Below, piece by piece: positions 61,413-64,000 of a stretch of 64,000 bases of DNA. Position numbers and translations under genes: made by a program. The stretch is from Acestrorhynchus altus (lineage: Eukaryota > Chordata > Actinopteri > Characiformes > Acestrorhynchidae), in assembly GCA_034509495.1 (NCBI GenBank), contig CM067509.1:975180-1039179 (forward strand). Reading direction: 5' to 3'. The notes below the pieces were generated by a model. The model made no database searches and was not told the DNA's origin. It saw only the letters and a program-made list of their open reading frames with translations. Positions within the stretch are counted from its first letter, which is position 1. Each line of letters opens with the position of its first letter.

Positions 61413-62230
61413 CATCCACACTTTGTTTTCTGTTAAATACACTCTGTACATTTACAGCTTCTTTACATTGGGTAACTGGCACTGTTAAAAATATAGGTAC
61501 CAAAATTGTCTAGAACCTCATTATGTGTGAGTGAAACACGGAAATGTCTTGGCAAATATAAAAAATCAGGGATACTGGGCAAAGATCTGCAACCCAAACC
61601 AGATAAAAGCAATACGATATCAAAATAAAGTATTAATCTGACAGTTTTTTATGTATTAAAATATAAAAACAGCCTCCAATGAACAGCATGATCATTTGCA
61701 TTTACATACACATTATCTAACAGTTTGTTAATAAGTAGGTAGTAAAATTATTAATTATAATGTAATTATTTTGAATATATTCTAATAGAAACACAATGCT
61801 GTAGCTTTCTGAATGGTTAATAATGGTCTGTTAATAATTATTATATTAGAATAGTTTTTATAAAATATTAATAATAATCAAATCTATATTAGTTATTTGA
61901 CAATAAATATGACACAACTTATATTTCTTAGCTAACAAACTAAACAACGTTATGCAGAATATCAACTGCATTCCATAATAGTTTCTTTATTGCATATTAT
62001 ATTATAGTCAATGCTTTATATTTAAATATTTTTTATATGATTTAATAGCAAATAATGAAACCATCACTAACTAAATTACTTTAAAACCCTCTAAAAGTAC
62101 AGTTTTAAAGTATTTTTTCATGAATTCGTAATTGGCTTTCCTTAAACTAGTTTTATGTTCTTAATGATTCACACTAAACATTAAATCCAACAGAAGTACT
62201 AAAAGGTGTGTATTATAATGTACTAATGTA
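60274..62230. other. Gene-free stretch
   Basis: 60500-60900 has moderate GC with a 107-codon + frame lacking domains. 61680-62060 is strongly AT-rich. The (CA)n tract is listed separately. Confidence 0.4.
61352..61409. repeat. (CA)n microsatellite
   Basis: About 28 CA units. Confidence 0.95.
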
Positions 62231-62761
62231 CAGGGATTGGACAATGAAACTGAAACACCTGGTTTTAGACCACTATAATTTATTATTATGGTGAACTAGA
62301 GCCTCCTTTTGTGGCCAATACAGCGTCAGTTCGTCTTGGGAAGGACATTTTTTGGAGACAATCCGGGTTAACACCCCAACATTCCTTTCAGACAGCTTCC
62401 TCTTGCATCCACAGTTAATCCTGTTGGATGTGGTTGGTCCTTCTTGGTGGTGCTGACGTTACCCTGGATACCGTGGCTCTTGATACATCACAAAGACTTG
62501 CTGTCTTGGTCACAGATGCGCCAGCAAGACGTGCACCAACAGTTTGTCCTCTTTTGAACTCTGGTATGTCCCCCATAATGTTGTGTTCATTGCAATATTT
62601 TGAGCTAAACTGTGCTCTTACCTGCTAATTGGACCTTCACACTCTGCTCTTACTGGTGCAATGAGCAATTAATGAAGATTGGCCACCAGGCTGCTCAAGT
62701 TTTGCCATGAAACCTCCCACAATACAATGACAGGTGTTTCAATTTCATTGTCCAACCCCTG
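62231..62761 (-). mobile_element. Tc1-derived MITE (GGTTGGACAATG family), copy 4
   Basis: TA at 62229-62230, left end CAGGGATTGGACAATG, right end CATTGTCCAACCCCTG at 62761. It has the same deletion junction (GGAAGGACATTTTTTGGA, 62338-62355) and the same 2-bp frameshift as copies 1 and 3. Confidence 0.9.
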
Positions 62762-62804
62762 AAGATGAATACATACATAATACAGCCATGTAGAAAGTGT
62801 ATCA

Positions 62805-63269
62805 CTAGTGTTTATAAACATGCTTTGTTTCTGGTTTGGCTACTAAATATTTTAGACTGAAAAAAAGTGGCATTTTAGGTTTTTTAATTGGCCAGAACTT
62901 TTCGCTGTCCAAGTGCATCACACTTACATTAAGGTTTATTATTCTTCTTACAGCACTGAGCCAAAGAACCCTTTTGGTACCTTTATTTTTAAGCGTATGG
63001 TCCGTCATTACCTGAGCAAATGAAGACACAATAGATATCATTAGCCCTTCTGTTACCACTCGGTAACCCGCATGCCCTTTATGTTTCACGGAGGCAACAG
63101 CTTCATAACAGTAGAGGTAAGAAAATGTCTCCTGTCCGGCTTTGAAACACACAAAAAGAGAGAGCGATAAGGCGCGACAAAAAGAGGAAATGTCTTTCAA
63201 GTTCCCGGGCAGTTCGCCTGAACCAACCCTGAACAGCTCGACGAACAATAACACTGTAGTTGCGAACAC
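62805..63269 (-). other. Long minus-strand ORF, probably not coding
   Basis: 154 codons stay open, with a hydrophobic start (FATTVLLFVELFRV). No domain, homologue or splice signal is recognised. The upstream half overlaps CpG-richer DNA, which lowers stop frequency. Could be the first exon of a divergent transcript; more likely chance. Confidence 0.15.
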
Positions 63270-63960
63270 TGCACTTTTTACCTTTTTACACCACCATTAA
63301 AAACCATGAATTGGAAATAAATGACAGTATAACCTTCAGTACAACGAGAACACAGAACAAGGCCTGTTCACTGCAGTTTATAACACATGAGGTTAAAAGT
63401 GACTCAAAAGCTCACACACGACAAAACTCTTCATGCCTTCACAACATACACACATCTGTACACAAGTGCTTTAGGGCAGTTTCAGAATACCATACGAGTG
63501 TCAATCGTTCAACAACGTTCTCAAGATAAAACGCTAGAAATTGCATTTTTTGGGAAAATACAATGCAAACGTGGCCTCGCTTGAGCTTTTGTTTTGTTTC
63601 TGATCTATCGTTTATGCCATTTTTCCAATTTTCTACTAATTTAGCAAATTTCCCAACCCCCGAACTTGTCTCCCACATCACGTGTCTGCTCTCAGGGGGG
63701 AAAAATCGTCCACGTTTCCTCCAAGTCATGTGACGGGATGCCTACCGCCTCTTTTCGGACTGCCGCCATTTGTATTGTTGCCCGGCAGCCATTGCGCTTG
63801 GAGGAGAACGCCGGACCCCGGTTCTGACACAGTGGTCAGCAGACACCTGCACCAACCAGCAGCGCACTTATGTGATGTGGGGAAGAGCGCCATCTACCCA
63901 CCCTCCGAGGAAGAGCAAGCCAATGTCTGTCCCTATGGCCCCCGGCTGCTGATGGTGAGC
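63050..63960 (+). promoter_or_regulatory. CpG-rich block with probable first exon of a gene beyond the right edge
   Basis: CpGs are dense at 63160-63250 and again from 63710. E-boxes TCACGTG (63679-63685) and TCATGTGAC (63727-63735) and a YY1-like GCCGCCATTTG (63763-63773) precede an exon-like segment ending in a donor CTGATG|GTGAGC at 63954. The frame across 63765-63954 is open, but the text looks like 5' UTR, not protein. The gene itself is not identifiable. Confidence 0.4.
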
Positions 63961-64000
63961 AGCATGAACCTTGATTTTAACTTGCGACCCCACGATCATA

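Overview
This is nuclear DNA of a ray-finned fish. It is AT-rich, genes are sparse and split by GT-AG introns, and the spaces are packed with Tc1/mariner copies, palindromic MITEs, tRNA-derived SINEs, an L2-like LINE scrap, LTR pieces and long microsatellites. The repeat mix (several Tc1 families, CCGTATTTTCC palindromic MITEs, TTAA-flanked elements) resembles otophysan fish such as characins or catfish; that lineage is an inference from memory. Nothing prokaryotic is present. || Only two genes can be read from start to stop, both on the + strand. (1) Positions 31386-33884 hold a five-exon gene for a 374-residue cysteine-rich protein: one CxxC/His finger, one perfect C2H2 finger, one degenerate finger and a C-terminal SWIM-type CxC...CxH cluster. 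It resembles the HMGXB3-like / KDZ-transposase-associated cysteine-cluster proteins of fish but has no transposase core. A CpG-rich promoter with a probable 5' UTR exon lies at 30240-30520. (2) Positions 37535-45713 hold mmadhc, the cblD protein of vitamin B12 trafficking: seven coding exons, 294 residues, every junction in frame, with the internal second start (Met60) kept in a strong Kozak context. A probable 5' UTR exon ends at 36226. || Layout. 1-30100: no secure gene. It holds Tc1 remnants (1-475, 3950-5340), LTR fragments (6700-7763), a pair of inverted TTAA-type elements (8815-9200, 18770-19108), a short Tc1-derived MITE (13873-14394), the 3' end of an endogenous retrovirus (19112-19883), a SINE (22268-22520), a possible unknown coding exon (23136-23451), a candidate enhancer (25030-25790), and L2 and Tc1 fragments. 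30100-46200: the two genes, with repeats in introns and between them. 46200-63000: another gene-poor stretch with candidate conserved noncoding blocks, nested MITEs, three more copies of the Tc1-derived MITE, an inverted MITE pair and a decayed 21-bp minisatellite. 63050-63960: a CpG-rich block, probably the first exon and promoter of a gene that continues past the right edge. || The two genes are not obviously linked in function. mmadhc works in cytosolic and mitochondrial cobalamin delivery; the zinc-finger gene looks like a domesticated transposon-associated DNA-binding module. The most notable results are the intact structure of that gene, the preserved dual-start layout of mmadhc, and a MITE family whose copies all share one internal deletion plus one 2-bp frameshift, so they descend from a single deleted master.
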